NCBI GenBank assembly: GCA_030272585.1 | Contig: BSYQ01000008.1 | Location: 1,736,001-1,800,000 of the forward strand | Reading direction: 5' to 3' | Source: Bryopsis sp. KO-2023 | Taxonomy: Eukaryota; Chlorophyta; Ulvophyceae; Bryopsidales; Bryopsidaceae | Length of the DNA stretch: 64,000 bases | In this document: one piece after another, positions 48,175 through 58,470 of the stretch | Layout: the number at the start of each line of letters is the position of its first letter | Numbering within the stretch: position 1 is the first letter of the stretch | The notes under the pieces: model-generated | What the model was told of the DNA's origin: nothing | Database searches by the model: none | What the model saw: only the letters and a program-made list of their open reading frames with translations | Made by a program: the position numbers and the translations under genes

Positions 48175-48560
48175 CCAGGGGAGCTGCGTTGCGCGACGCG
48201 TCGCTCGTGTAAGAATCTCGCGGCGCTGCTCGAAGCAGGGCCCGAGGCCGTGCTTGGAGATGCGTCGAAAGCGTGGCTCACTGGAGGATTGCCGAGTACG
48301 CAGACGTCGTCCCTGACCCCTTTTCACCAACCGACCTCCAAAGATCTCGTTCCGACGCTTGGACCACGCATGGCAGCGATCCTCCGTCGACCGCATGGCT
48401 CTCAGCCTATGGGAGGTCCGCCAGGTACTCGCGAGGGACTCGCTGCCTCCCCTGACCATTTTCGTTCGACTCCAGCACACGATAGAGATCTGCGAACTGG
48501 CATTCCAAACGAGTGTGACAGATCACACCTCCCCCGCATTTCGCGATTCGATGACGTCAA
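48175..48560. other. GC-rich block in the right part of the CACTA element
   Basis: A GC-rich segment open in several frames. One plus frame reads LPPLTIFVRLQHTIEICELA, which looks protein-like; a 237-codon frame runs across the block into the terminal repeats. It could be a second captured fragment. Not assigned. Confidence 0.3.
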
Positions 48561-48710
48561 CCCTACCCCGCACAGGACAGTAACCTCGCACACGACTCTG
48601 TGCGGGGTTACTGTCCTGTGCGGGGTTGACTGTGCGGGGTTGATTTCCGCGGTTTCATCCACCGCTGACGACTTCGCCAGCGACTCCGTTTTTCCGCCCC
48701 AGATCGTGAC

Positions 48711-48753
48711 GGGAATGCCTGGGAGTCGAACCCAGGTGTTTCCTACCATTCCC
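48711..48753 (-). other. tRNA-like minihelix
   Basis: On the minus strand GGGAATG pairs with CATTCCC (7 bp), and inside it CCTGGG-TTCGACT-CCCAGG forms a T-arm with a consensus 7-base T-loop. Only 10 bases replace the D and anticodon arms. It is therefore a truncated tRNA-like structure, not a complete tRNA gene. Confidence 0.45.
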
Positions 48754-49160
48754 TCTCTCTGTCGCGTCGGTTTTCGCGACTTCAGTTTTTGGCGGAAATC
48801 GACGGTGATTTTACTACCCCGCACAGAGCGGGTTTTCCCATAGTGCGAGGTATCCTTGCAGTGCTTAAAAGTGAGCAAATCCCTCCACAGAAAAATTGAG
48901 AGAAAAACAAGAAGAAGAAGGAACAAAATTCGGAAAACCCACGCTTCCTTTTAGTTGAATAACAGGAATAACTTCGACTTTCTTCCGTAGTGCTACTGGG
49001 TTTCAATATGGTTCAAAAAAACGGAACAGTGGTGCTGCGAAATATGAATGCATAAACAGGCGAGAGTAGTTGCGGTGTAGCGTACGAAAAGGTGCAAAGT
49101 GTTTTGTTTTTTTTCCATCTTTTACTTTCCGCAGAGTTATTTTGTTCAAATCGACTGCAG

Positions 49161-50927
49161 ACGGGGAAGGGCGACGCAAGGCTCGTCACCCGCAGTCAGA
49201 ACTACACCGAGCTGGACATGAAGTTCGATTACGATTTTGACTACAACGGGCCTTCCCGATCCTTTTCGCACTCACCGTGCTACGTTGAGCGACTGCGAGC
49301 CACAGTGGTGGGAGATTGCCCACACCGAAGCTCACCTGTACAAATCGCTGGTGTTCGGATGAAGGGGCTTCCAAGTGGTCGACGATCCGTGGAGGAGCTC
49401 TTCGATTTATTGAAGGACCTCCCGTGCCTGCAAACCTTACACATGGATGGTTGCCCTGGTAAGGTGCAGCCTGCCAAACAAACGAACCAGAATTCACACT
49501 GGAAAAGATAAAACGCTTCGGTTTGTGTTTTCACCGTAGTGGTGGCCGTACCAGTGTGGAAAACTGTCTTGAAAAAAGACTGTAACAAATCCATTCCTAT
49601 TTTGTAATTAATGTATTTTCCGTGACGGACCAACAGCGACGTGTGAATGATTTCAACCCATTTTTGAGTGTCGCGTTTTCCCTCAGGTTGGCTGGCAGAC
49701 TTAGGCACTCTCCATCAACTTCGAAATTTTACTTTCACGACGACGTCCACCGAAGACTGCCCTAAGGCTCCCACAAGCGCAAAAAGCATTGGTATGATCT
49801 TTCCACCCAACCTGGAGATTCTGAAGACACAAGGCATCAGGTTTGGCCCAGGGGAACTATCCACTAGCGCCCTGCCACATTTGAATCAACTGGACATTAC
49901 CCATTCGGGTTTGCCGGAAGATCTGCCCGCTGGACTAAAGCATCTTCGAATCGAGCTTAATCCGACCCTCGAGTGGGTAATTCCGAAGGCCTGGGCAGAG
50001 CTGACCCAGCTGAAGACGATGGCTATCGAAGGGACCTCCCCGTCCGACCGCCTCCTGCTCCAACTCACTCCTGTATTTGACGAAATGATGTGGCTGCTAA
50101 CCGTGAAAACATGCTTGCGAACCACCCTTCCAGACCCTACTCGGGTTCAGTTTTGCAGCGTGGATATCAAACTGCGGTTGTGCACCTCACCCCCAAAAAA
50201 TCTCGGTTGTGGAACCGACTTTGCCCTTGCCACTGGGCTTTCGTGGTCGGCTGTTGGTCTGGTTATTCTTGCGCTTCTGTGTTGTGCTTGTTCTGGGTAC
50301 CAGTATGAACACTCCGTGGGCGTCGTGCACAGGTCATTCGGAGTGGTGTCGCTCGGCGCAATTTGCTCTTGTGTGTGGTTGACCCTGGAAACGTTCCCGT
50401 CCATCTTTGCGAGAGTGATGCTTGGCATCGGAGGGCTTCACTACGTTGCTTTTATGCTGTCGTTCTGGATATCAATGAAACACGCAGAAAAACACGCATG
50501 TTTTCCCAGCGATGCAAGGGAGAGTAAGCCTGTAATGCTGGACACCGCTTGGTTTTTTTGGCGTTTTAAAGGAGGGCGTTTCTCACGTTGCTTGAGCGCT
50601 GCGCTCATTGTTCTCGCTGCGCCGTCGGTGTTGGAATTGGCAGGTCTGTTCCACACGATCACTGGAAGCAAGATTCCTTGCGTCACGTCTGAGATGGATT
50701 TGAGAGTGTGGCTGCACTGGAAGGTTGCACTGCAAGGCCTCACTGCCTCCGCCTTCCAAGCAGTGTTTCAGAGTATCGTGTTCAACTTGCCGCTGGCCAA
50801 GTTCTTCGACATGGTGGGAGCCCACCACCATGTGCCTTTGTGGGTGTTGGCATTGACCTTGGTGCTGTCGCAATTATCGATTCTGCTGGGAGTCGGTCGG
50901 GCGTTGTCGCCAATTTCAGGCGATTGA
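49161..50927 (+). CDS. LRR ectodomain protein with six membrane helices (copy 2)
   Basis: Exon 49161-49458 and exon 49687-50927 join in phase 1. The N-terminal part has leucine-rich segments (EELFDLLKDLPCLQTLHMDG; LPAGLKHLRIELNPTLEWVI) and ends with paired cysteines (CSVDIKLRLC, LGCGTD). Six hydrophobic helices follow, for example AVGLVILALLCCACSG, MLGIGGLHYVAFMLSFWI and LWVLALTLVLSQLSILLGVG. This is a receptor-like layout: extracellular LRRs plus a multi-pass membrane domain. Copy 1 has a signal peptide exon; I cannot find the equivalent here, so the 5' end is missing or displaced by the nearby transposon. The membrane domain family is unknown to me. Confidence 0.65.
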
Positions 50928-51199
50928 TCGGTTGAATAATCATGTTTTTGCGGCGTGACTGTGCGGAAGCGGTGGACACACTGTGGCACTCTTTTCTTTC
51001 AGGTTGTAAAAAGTCATTTTGAAACCGATACTCCTCGTTTTTTTTTGTTTTTTCACTTTGGTCTGTTTTGTGTAATAGATGCTGATTCAAACAAACAAGC
51101 AAATATCGAATTGTTGTTTCGTTTGCTTGCTTGATTGATTGTAGGACATGCTCCAGAGAGCATTTTACTATGTATCCTATGTTTGGTTGTTTCTTTTCA

Positions 51200-51560
51200 G
51201 TGATTACTAATTATGATTTGTATGTTTAGTGTGGATTAGACCATAGTCATGTGGAGAATCGTTCTTGTCCTTGTTTGTTGAGTCTTATTGAGGATAAAGC
51301 CCATCATCCGTTTTTTTGTCCGGCGTTTTTATCAATTAGAGTGTGTTTTTCTGATTTGGTTCCCAAATGGAGAATCCCCATCAATCTGTTCCTCGATTGT
51401 TTCGTCAACATTGTCTAAAACGGGTAGCTACTTTTCCTAGACGCTTATTATCTTTGGCTTGTCGTCAGATTCTCTTGACTTGATATTGCAATCTACACTA
51501 TGTTGTACCTTGTGCTATAGATGCATGTAATTGTTTGATTCCTAATTAGGGGACCTTTGG
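51200..51560 (+). mobile_element. LINE-like retrotransposon tail (copy B)
   Basis: The plus frame reads CGLDHSHVENRSCPCLLSLI, then EDKAHHPFFCPAFLSIR: a Cys/His pattern like the zinc-binding domain found at the C-terminus of many LINE reverse transcriptases. It becomes stop-containing afterwards. Nucleotide similarity to 25320-25640 supports a repeated element. Confidence 0.5.
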
Positions 51561-53727
51561 GGTCAATTGAGATGAATCATGTGAATTGAAAGAATCCTAT
51601 TGACTCCTTGGCTCTCTTCTTGTACAATGCAATCAGGCCTGCTGGGGTGTGTCCACCTGTTTTGGGGGCAGGGGATTTCTTGGGAAGCCTAAGGGTGTTG
51701 CCCAAGCATCGTGGTGGTTTTTTTTACAAGTGTATTTCTAGGTGATGTTGTATAAACATCATGGGACCAGTGTCATTAGTTGTTTTTTTTGGCAGTGAGG
51801 GATGTATTCTCAATTGTAATTAGAGTGTTGTGGTGGGTTGTTATTTGGATGCAACTGGGCCAATTCTATCATTTTTTTATTTATTTTTTTTGAATAAATC
51901 TGGGTGCAAGATAAATTCTGGGATGAATAAATCTGTTGGAAAAGAGTTGGGGTTTCATGTGGAGCTGTGCTTTCAGTAATTTTTTGTGGAACAAACCTTC
52001 TCTTGGTCAAGGCTATTGTCTCTATTTTGTTCGTTGCATCTGCGTCATAGTTATGATTCTGTTTTACATCATCTTAAGCAGCCCGGGAATTACTTTTTCT
52101 AACAAAAAGAAAGCCTACCCTATATGGCATCCCCCACCAAACTGCAAACTTTGCATAAAGATACCCCATCTACAAGTGATGAGATTTCGACCTTGACCAA
52201 CCAAAAATCCAGACATTAGACGAATGGAGAAGAAAATTTCGAAAAGGAAAACGTCTCTTTTACTGTGGGTGTTAAGTTTTGGATTGATTGATGAGATTGC
52301 AGCTAGGACCCAAAGGTGCTGGCTCAAATTTCTAAAACAACTATAGTATCCAGTGTCCATCTTCATTTGACCCTGTGGAAGAACTCATGTGTTGAAATTG
52401 TGAAATTCCCAAAAAGCCATGTCAAAAAAATTGTACAATAGAATGGCTTCACCTCCTTTATATTCCAGTGTTCAGAAGTTCTAGACCGGTTTGATGGTTT
52501 ATTACTACGGGATTCCATGGAACGCTTTTTTCGTTTATTATTATTTACAATGGCTTGAATACAATCTGGCCTTCTTGGGATTTCGTCTGGGAATTGGCTT
52601 CATGCAGTGGCATTTTTTCCGTCCTAACCTTTCGTTCATAGTGACTTGTCGATTCTTTCAGCCCTGAAAACACCTTCTTACACCTAGGTGTTCCTTTTCC
52701 TCCCAGTCACCCTTAGTGGAGCTGTGCAGAAGTGCAACTTGATGATATTTTGCCGCCAGCGCTGGCTGCTAGCAGCACTCAGCTCCGACGTCGCTATTGG
52801 CTGGCGTCTACCGCTCCAATCGACTGCATCATTTGAAGCTCAGCAGAAGGAGATCAATAGGAACCGATTATCCAGGAGATAATCTGCGATAGACTCATCC
52901 GCTACTCGAGACGCTATTTGTGCGTAGTTGTGGAAAGGCCCGCTTTCCTGTGTCCCAAGATTTGATCCGATTGCACCTTTGGGACTGCTGGGTCAAGGCC
53001 AGAAGACTTCCAGCGGGGAGAACCATTAAGAGGGGAGCCACGATTTCTCGATCCTGACATGGAGCAGTTGGGCCCTGGTTTGGGTCCTGACTCTGACAGG
53101 ATTTGGGTGAATTTCTGGGACGGGTCGGAGGACTGAACATGAAATTAGATATTCAGATATTCCTTCTCGGTTTTGTTTTCGAGTTTGCTCTAAATGATGA
53201 GAATGTGCAGGAATAGCAGTCTTTTGGTGCACTTGGAAATGCAGTACAGACTAGAAAAGAAAGAAACAGAGTGACTCTGTCAGCCACAGAAAAGTGTATG
53301 GTTTGCTTCGCCTGCCAATAGTTTCTTCCAGCAGTTTATCTTGATTTCTTGGGATTCTTTACGTCAACAAATTTCTTGTTGACGATACACAAGTGCAAGT
53401 TGTATTTTCGGGTAGGAGCAAAGAGCTTTTGCAGAGGTACCTTTTTGCTTATTGGTGGGATATTTAGCCCAGTGACGCTGATTTGGGAAAGATGGCACCA
53501 GTTGCAAGTGGTTTCTTTTTGGGAGAGAATGGCAAAAGAGCTTGTTTCTAAATCAAGGGAACAACAATATTCTGGGAAAAATAAAAGAGAGGATATCCTC
53601 GTTTGCTGGCAATCAAATGAAGTGAATCAGGAATTTAGGGTATTGTTTAGTGGGCTTCAAGTACCTTCGTTGTTGTGTAAAGAATTTTCCAACAATAAAA
53701 CTGACATCGCCTCTCTTTTCATCGCAT

Positions 53728-54137
53728 AAACGGGGGCACAACATCGCCCAACAGAACATCGCACAGGTGCTGCCACAACATCGCCCAACAGAACATCGCG
53801 TAAACGGTGCCAAAACATCACACGCCGTGCGTTGTTCGAACAGCCCGTGCGATGTCTCTCGCAAGAGTCGTCATCGCAAGACATGTTACGATACGACATC
53901 GCGTAAACGGGGCGAACGCATCGCATAATGTGCGATGCTGCATATGCACTGTGCGATATCCTCTGTGCGATGTCCCAAGCAAAGACGTCAGGAATGCAAC
54001 ATCGCACAGCGCGACATCGCGTAAACGGTGCCAACTAGTCGCACAGCCGTGCGATGTCGCGCATACTATATGCACTGTGGATAAAAGATTGTGCGAGGGT
54101 GTGTCAAACGTCGCACAGACGGGTTTTTCCCATAGTG
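53728..54137. mobile_element. CACTA-related remnant (non-autonomous, one terminus)
   Basis: Ends in CGGGTTTTTCCCATAGTG, nearly the right terminus of the 5.15-kb element. Inside are many copies of a related subterminal motif, GTGCGATGT, in both orientations, and direct repeats such as CATCGCGTAAACGG (three times). The left CACTA terminus was not found, so the copy is truncated or diverged. Confidence 0.6.
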
Positions 54138-55112
54138 CCCCCAATCTAACATGCTCAATAAAAATGCCCCAAGCACCCACCATCAAAGTTTTCTGAACTT
54201 TTCTGAAAAGAAAGAGAAAAGAGTGTTGGTGGGTGTGCTCTCTCAAGGTACAACGGATTTATTTGGCTACCGTTTTATTTTTAGTTTTTTGTGGGTGGGA
54301 AATGCACTTGCCTGAGTTCATCATAAGAGAACATTGTTGTTTAAATTCGAATTGAAAGGATGCTCAGGGAATTCGAACCCCAGTTGATGACCCATCAAGA
54401 TACTGCCCCCACTTCTTTTTTTGTTGAGAAGACAAATATTATCGAGGCAAAAAACATCCGAAAACCTGTACCGAGGTTTTCAATTTTTCTTCATTCATTG
54501 ATCAGACCGTTTCCACCTGAGTTCAGGAGGATTGTGACAAAGCCAGGGAAAGAGACCAACTACGTTCAAGAAGAAGACATCAGACACGGATCTGGAAACT
54601 TGGCTGAGGGGTTTAGAAGAAAAATTTTAATTTGTTGGTTATTCTGGGTTTCCTTACGAATGTTCTCCCCATTGTTCTAGGGACTGTCCAACTGTTGGCC
54701 TCTGTAAACAAAGTGCAAAATATGAATATGAACGTGGCAATTCAACACCTGTGCGTAAGCCTGTGATACCTTTCATCGGATTAAAACTGAATCAACTTCG
54801 ACTGTACCAATTTTTCCAGACATATTTGTCACCATCCATAGCTTTCAGGGTTTGGGGAGCGGATTGTTTCCTCATAAAAATGTCCTAACCAGATTAACGT
54901 GATAAATTGCTCCCTACTTCAACAAAAGTCAATCTAAATTTACACAGAGGTAAAATCCCCCTAACATGTACAGACCTTTCAGAATACAACAGGGCACCCT
55001 AACCACAACAAGAAAGAATCAACCACCGATGAAACGATAAAGATATTTCATCGAAAACCAGCCCACCTTCGAACAAAGTTTAATTTCAAGAAAACGAAAC
55101 GGCTCGATTTTG

Positions 55113-56978
55113 CTATGTGGCCCAGTGATCGTACCCAGTATACACAAACTTCTGCTTCATTTGTTTTGATTTGATCGAAACGAAAAGTGCCACCAAAGCC
55201 CCCAACCCAACGCACGCAACCTTCCCGACCGGGCCCGCCCCAGCACCCCCACTCTTGCTCAAAGCTTGCACCATCATCAACATCGAAACACCGAGGCCAG
55301 CCGCCACCACACTCGCACACTTTTCCAGAATCCCAAAATTTCGCATGGCCCCGGAACACTCTTTGCAGTGTTTCGTGTGGGAGTGGTAACGATCCAGCAT
55401 CTCTTCCTTTTTCAGCAAGGGTTCAACACCCGAACACAGGAGGTCGCCATTGGGGAGTTTCGGCCCCCCGCCCCCTCGTTTTCCATGAAACCATCTCCTG
55501 AATTTGGCGATCATCAGGTCAGCTGTCGATGGAATGAAGTACTCCGAATTCCATGTTTTCCCCTGCTGGGCAGCTTTCCGGAGAGTCTGACTCTGTGGCC
55601 TCAGCAACACGATGTCCCCGTCTGACACAGCGTTGTTCCCTAAATGCATTAGCCACTTCGGCTTGGTGATTTTCATCCGCAATTTGACAAACCAAGGAAG
55701 GCTTTGCAGAATCACCCCCCGGAAGAAAAGTTTGGATTTCCCTTTAGAAGTGGGGGTCATGTTGACCATCAAGTGCTTGAACTTCTTCCCATTTTTCATG
55801 TCAGTATACAGCGTCGTGCCCGGTTCGATAAACTCCATTTCCGTTGTTTGAACAATCTCCTCATCCCCTTCTTCCGGTGCTTGCTTCAGCCCTGTGGGTA
55901 GCAATAAAGACTTCATGCCAATTCTCAGCGTCGCTTTGGAATCCTCTGGCACTTTTTCCACCTCAGCCTCCATCCACCCCGCGGTGTCTCGATTTCCTTG
56001 AATTCCGTGATGTGCATAGGCGACGTGGGAAGGATCCATTGAATTTTCCATCACGATATCGAACGAGTAGGGCACCTCACGCATGTACAAAGGGTAGATT
56101 GTGGTGCTGGCTTCAAAGTCTGCACGGAACGGTTCCTTCATTGAGCTGTCGATGTATGCTGAGGGGCTGCCGTCCGGCCACACCCACACCATCCCATCTA
56201 CCACCTGTCCTTTCATGATATTTCAAGCAACAGAGAGGGAAAAAAATGCTCAACACAGACATTAGTGCACAAGAAAGATAAGAATTGTCAAACGAAATCA
56301 AATTAATAATAGCCACGATTAATCAGATTAGCAGAGCCTTGGCACCCCTGACCACCGATTTGCATGCAGGTGGATTTGAGGGAGGGGGAAAAAATGTCTG
56401 AGAATATTGGAAGAATCAACCTTGGTGGGGAATGTCGTGACTTTCGATCTGCGATTTTTGCATGGACTGCCCTCCTCGTGCGTTTTCGCTTTCACTTGAG
56501 GAATGTCGACGCAATTGCCACCCCCATCGAATCTCCAACCATGATACGAACACATCAAGCTCCCGTCCGAAGGCTCGATCCTCCCTTCCGACAGCGGGGC
56601 CAATCTGTGCGGGCACACGTCCTCGAAGCACCGCCACTCCCCCTTTTCGTTCCACAACACGATATCCCGACCCAAGATCTCGATAGGCTTGGGCGCCATC
56701 GGGTTCAGGTCGCTCTCTATCGCGACAGGGTACCAAGCCTTGGTCCAGTCGAAAGGTGTGACGTCCGTTTCGACGGATCGTTCCGGTTTGGGGACATCTT
56801 TCCCGACGTTTCTGTCGAGTTGCGTGGTTCGGACAAGATGCCCGGGGCGAGCCTTGGCAGGAGCTCGCCAGCCACAGTAACTCACGTCCCTGAGGGCGTT
56901 ACGTGGAAATGAACGCCATACTGCGCTGGAGGGAGTGCGATACGCTGTCGCCTGGAAGCGGGATGACAGTGGAAGCAT
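55113..56978 (-). CDS. Pheophorbide a oxygenase-like Rieske oxygenase (PAO/PTC52 family)
   Basis: Two exons, 56978-56421 and 56204-55113, join in phase 0 to give 549 aa, close to the usual length. The first 50 residues are Ser/Arg/Ala-rich, like a plastid transit peptide. The Rieske cluster ligands are C-P-H (EDVCPHRLAPL) and C-S-Y-H-G-W (LMCSYHGWRFD). The mononuclear iron site is ENSMDPSHVAYAHHG. The C-terminus has the family's redox motif CKEC (HTKHCKECSGAM), then two hydrophobic segments that would anchor it in a plastid membrane. Family members oxygenate chlorophyll catabolites or related tetrapyrroles. Which subfamily this is (PAO, PTC52 or TIC55) cannot be settled by eye. The donor GTTGAT is weak, but the phase and alignment across it are good. 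Confidence 0.88.
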
Positions 56979-57024
56979 TGTCAGATTTCAGCGGCCAAAC
57001 CTCAGCAGCTCAACCAGTTCACAA

Positions 57025-57201
57025 TGACAGCAGCAAAAGCAGCTGTGGGTTTTCTGAAACGACACAACATACCTTACCAAATCAACGAAGCGGAGAAACA
57101 AGGTTCCATGAGGAGACCTTGGGAATGGATTTTGTTCAACTATGCAAGACCGGAAGCTTCCAAGCGACTGTTGTGCGGGCTCAGCGAGCGAAAAAATTGA
57201 G
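57025..57201 (+). CDS. Small candidate ORF, function unknown
   Basis: ATG to stop, 58 codons, reading MTAAKAAVGFLKRHNIPYQI and later RRPWEWILFNYARPEASKRL. The composition looks coding, and the frame is open upstream to an acceptor near 56990. A second open block at about 57590-57706 (ending VIEVFSNQWA) may be its next exon, with a MITE in the intron, but the phase could not be confirmed. The start is within 50 bp of the divergent Rieske gene's start. Not recognised. Confidence 0.4.
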
Positions 57202-58470
57202 TGGGTGAAGCATAGACCAGTCACTGGCAAGATAAAGGTCTTATCACTTGTTGGGAGATATATAATCATATATCACTCCTCTTCTCAACCCCCCCCCCCA
57301 CACACACACACAAACATAGGCGCAACCAGGATTTCGGGGGAGGGGGGCCCGAAATATTTTTGGGGGGGCCACTTTTAATTTTTGGACCTTGCAGTAGAAA
57401 ATTCGGTGAATAGGATTTTTTTTGTTTTTTCTTGCTAGCTTTCTTGAGGCCCGGGCTTCTGTGCACGTAATTTTTGGTTTGGTTTGGTTGGTTTGGTTTC
57501 TTGGGGGGGGGCACAAAATTTTTTAGGGGGCCAGGCCCCCCCAAGCCCCCCCCCTGGTTGCGCCTGTGCACACAAAAGGCGAAGGATTTGAGAAGTTTGG
57601 ACGTGAACAGGGTGGCTTTGCCCAAGCTGCGTATAACGGAGGAGCGAATGTATCAAATGGCGGACGATTCGATTGTGATAGAGGTGTTCAGCAACCAATG
57701 GGCCTAACTTAGCTGGCCCATTGAAGAATTACTCTCATTAAAAAGGCATCAGTCCTTCCCAATCTGGGTCCTATCTCCTGCACTTGATAACTGTCAATAT
57801 GGACCAAATTCCCTAATGTTGAAGCTACGAGGTTGTTATTTTCAATTGGATTTAATTGTTCTGTGTACCGGGTTTGTAGTGAGGTACAACGTGGGAGCAT
57901 GATAAAAAGAAAGGAGGCCGAGTTGATTTTGTCCCATTTGTGGATTGTAAATTCTTCTTTCGACAAAGTCCGAACAAGCCAAAAACAACACTAATCAGGA
58001 TTTAAGGATTAAACAAGGCCCAACGAAAGAGTGGAGTTTGGTCTCTTTTCTGCAGCAAGATATACCCCTTGTCCCTTCTTGCTCTATCCTTGCGCCACAT
58101 GTTCCTATTGTGAAGCCAAATTTCAAAAGAGTGCCACTTCCCAAACTTCCCAAACCCCCCAAATTTTTTTGGGGGGGGGTTCAAAAAAAGAAAGCTCATT
58201 CGATCAATCGATGATTACATTGCCTGGTGAGCCACGGTTGCCCCTACCATAACGATAGCGAAACGATCACCATAATACAAACTGAACCCCCTAAAAGACA
58301 TGAATTTGGGATGGCATGGTCATGTATTCAAAACCCCTCCTGCCTACGTAACATCCATTTTAGTACCCTATTCTAGCCTCTTTCTATTACATCATTCTCT
58401 GCCAAGCACAATCTATTTTTAGAAATCATAAACACGGCGTATTGTGTTTGCGTCTGGAGGGACCGGTCCC
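57202..58470. other. Spacer with MITE, open block and repeats
   Basis: Contains the MITE at 57318-57567, the open block ending at 57706, a minus-strand frame at 57966-57709 that may be a retroelement fragment, a T7G9 tract near 58164-58179 and the 3' side of the SUN gene. Confidence 0.4.
57318..57567. mobile_element. MITE with GGCGCAACCAGG terminal inverted repeats
   Basis: GGCGCAACCAGG near 57319 and its reverse complement CCTGGTTGCGCC near 57556-57567 bound about 250 bp. The ends are rich in poly-G or poly-C, and the inner part has no ORF. No clear target duplication was seen. The termini resemble hAT-like MITEs, but the superfamily is not established. Confidence 0.6.

Larger units (their letters stand above)
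43694..48845. mobile_element. CACTA (EnSpm)-type DNA transposon, 5.15 kb
   Basis: Both ends start with CACTATGGGAAA in inverted orientation, and 26 of the first 29 bases match. The element is flanked by the 3-bp direct repeat CGA (43691-43693 and 48846-48848). CACTA termini and 3-bp target duplications define this superfamily. Subterminal regions (43720-44330 and 48560-48640, plus 48815) are packed with TGTGCGGGG motifs in both orientations, as expected of subterminal transposase-binding repeats. The interior has minus-strand exon-like pieces, including a dynein exon, but no recognisable transposase, so it is probably non-autonomous. Confidence 0.8.
50928..55112. other. Spacer with transposon remnants
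   Basis: Contains a LINE-like tail (51200-51560), unassigned sequence (51560-53700; a short open frame at about 52690-52880), a CACTA-like remnant (53728-54137), a possible tRNA-derived SINE piece (about 54360-54420, minus) and AT-rich sequence to the 3' end of the Rieske gene. No host gene recognised. Confidence 0.45.

Noticed and set aside
48130..48843. 237-codon plus-strand frame
   Set aside because: It crosses from the element's GC-rich block into the terminal repeats and inverted repeat. The part over the repeats cannot be a conserved protein, although a short piece near 48400-48500 might be a captured fragment.
54360..54420. tRNA gene on the minus strand (GGTTCGAATTCC box)
   Set aside because: A box-B-like sequence and a weak box A are present, but no acceptor stem or cloverleaf can be drawn; at most a SINE fragment.
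57709..57966. 85-codon minus-strand frame resembling a retroelement fragment
   Set aside because: No diagnostic reverse-transcriptase or zinc-finger residues; left as unassigned.
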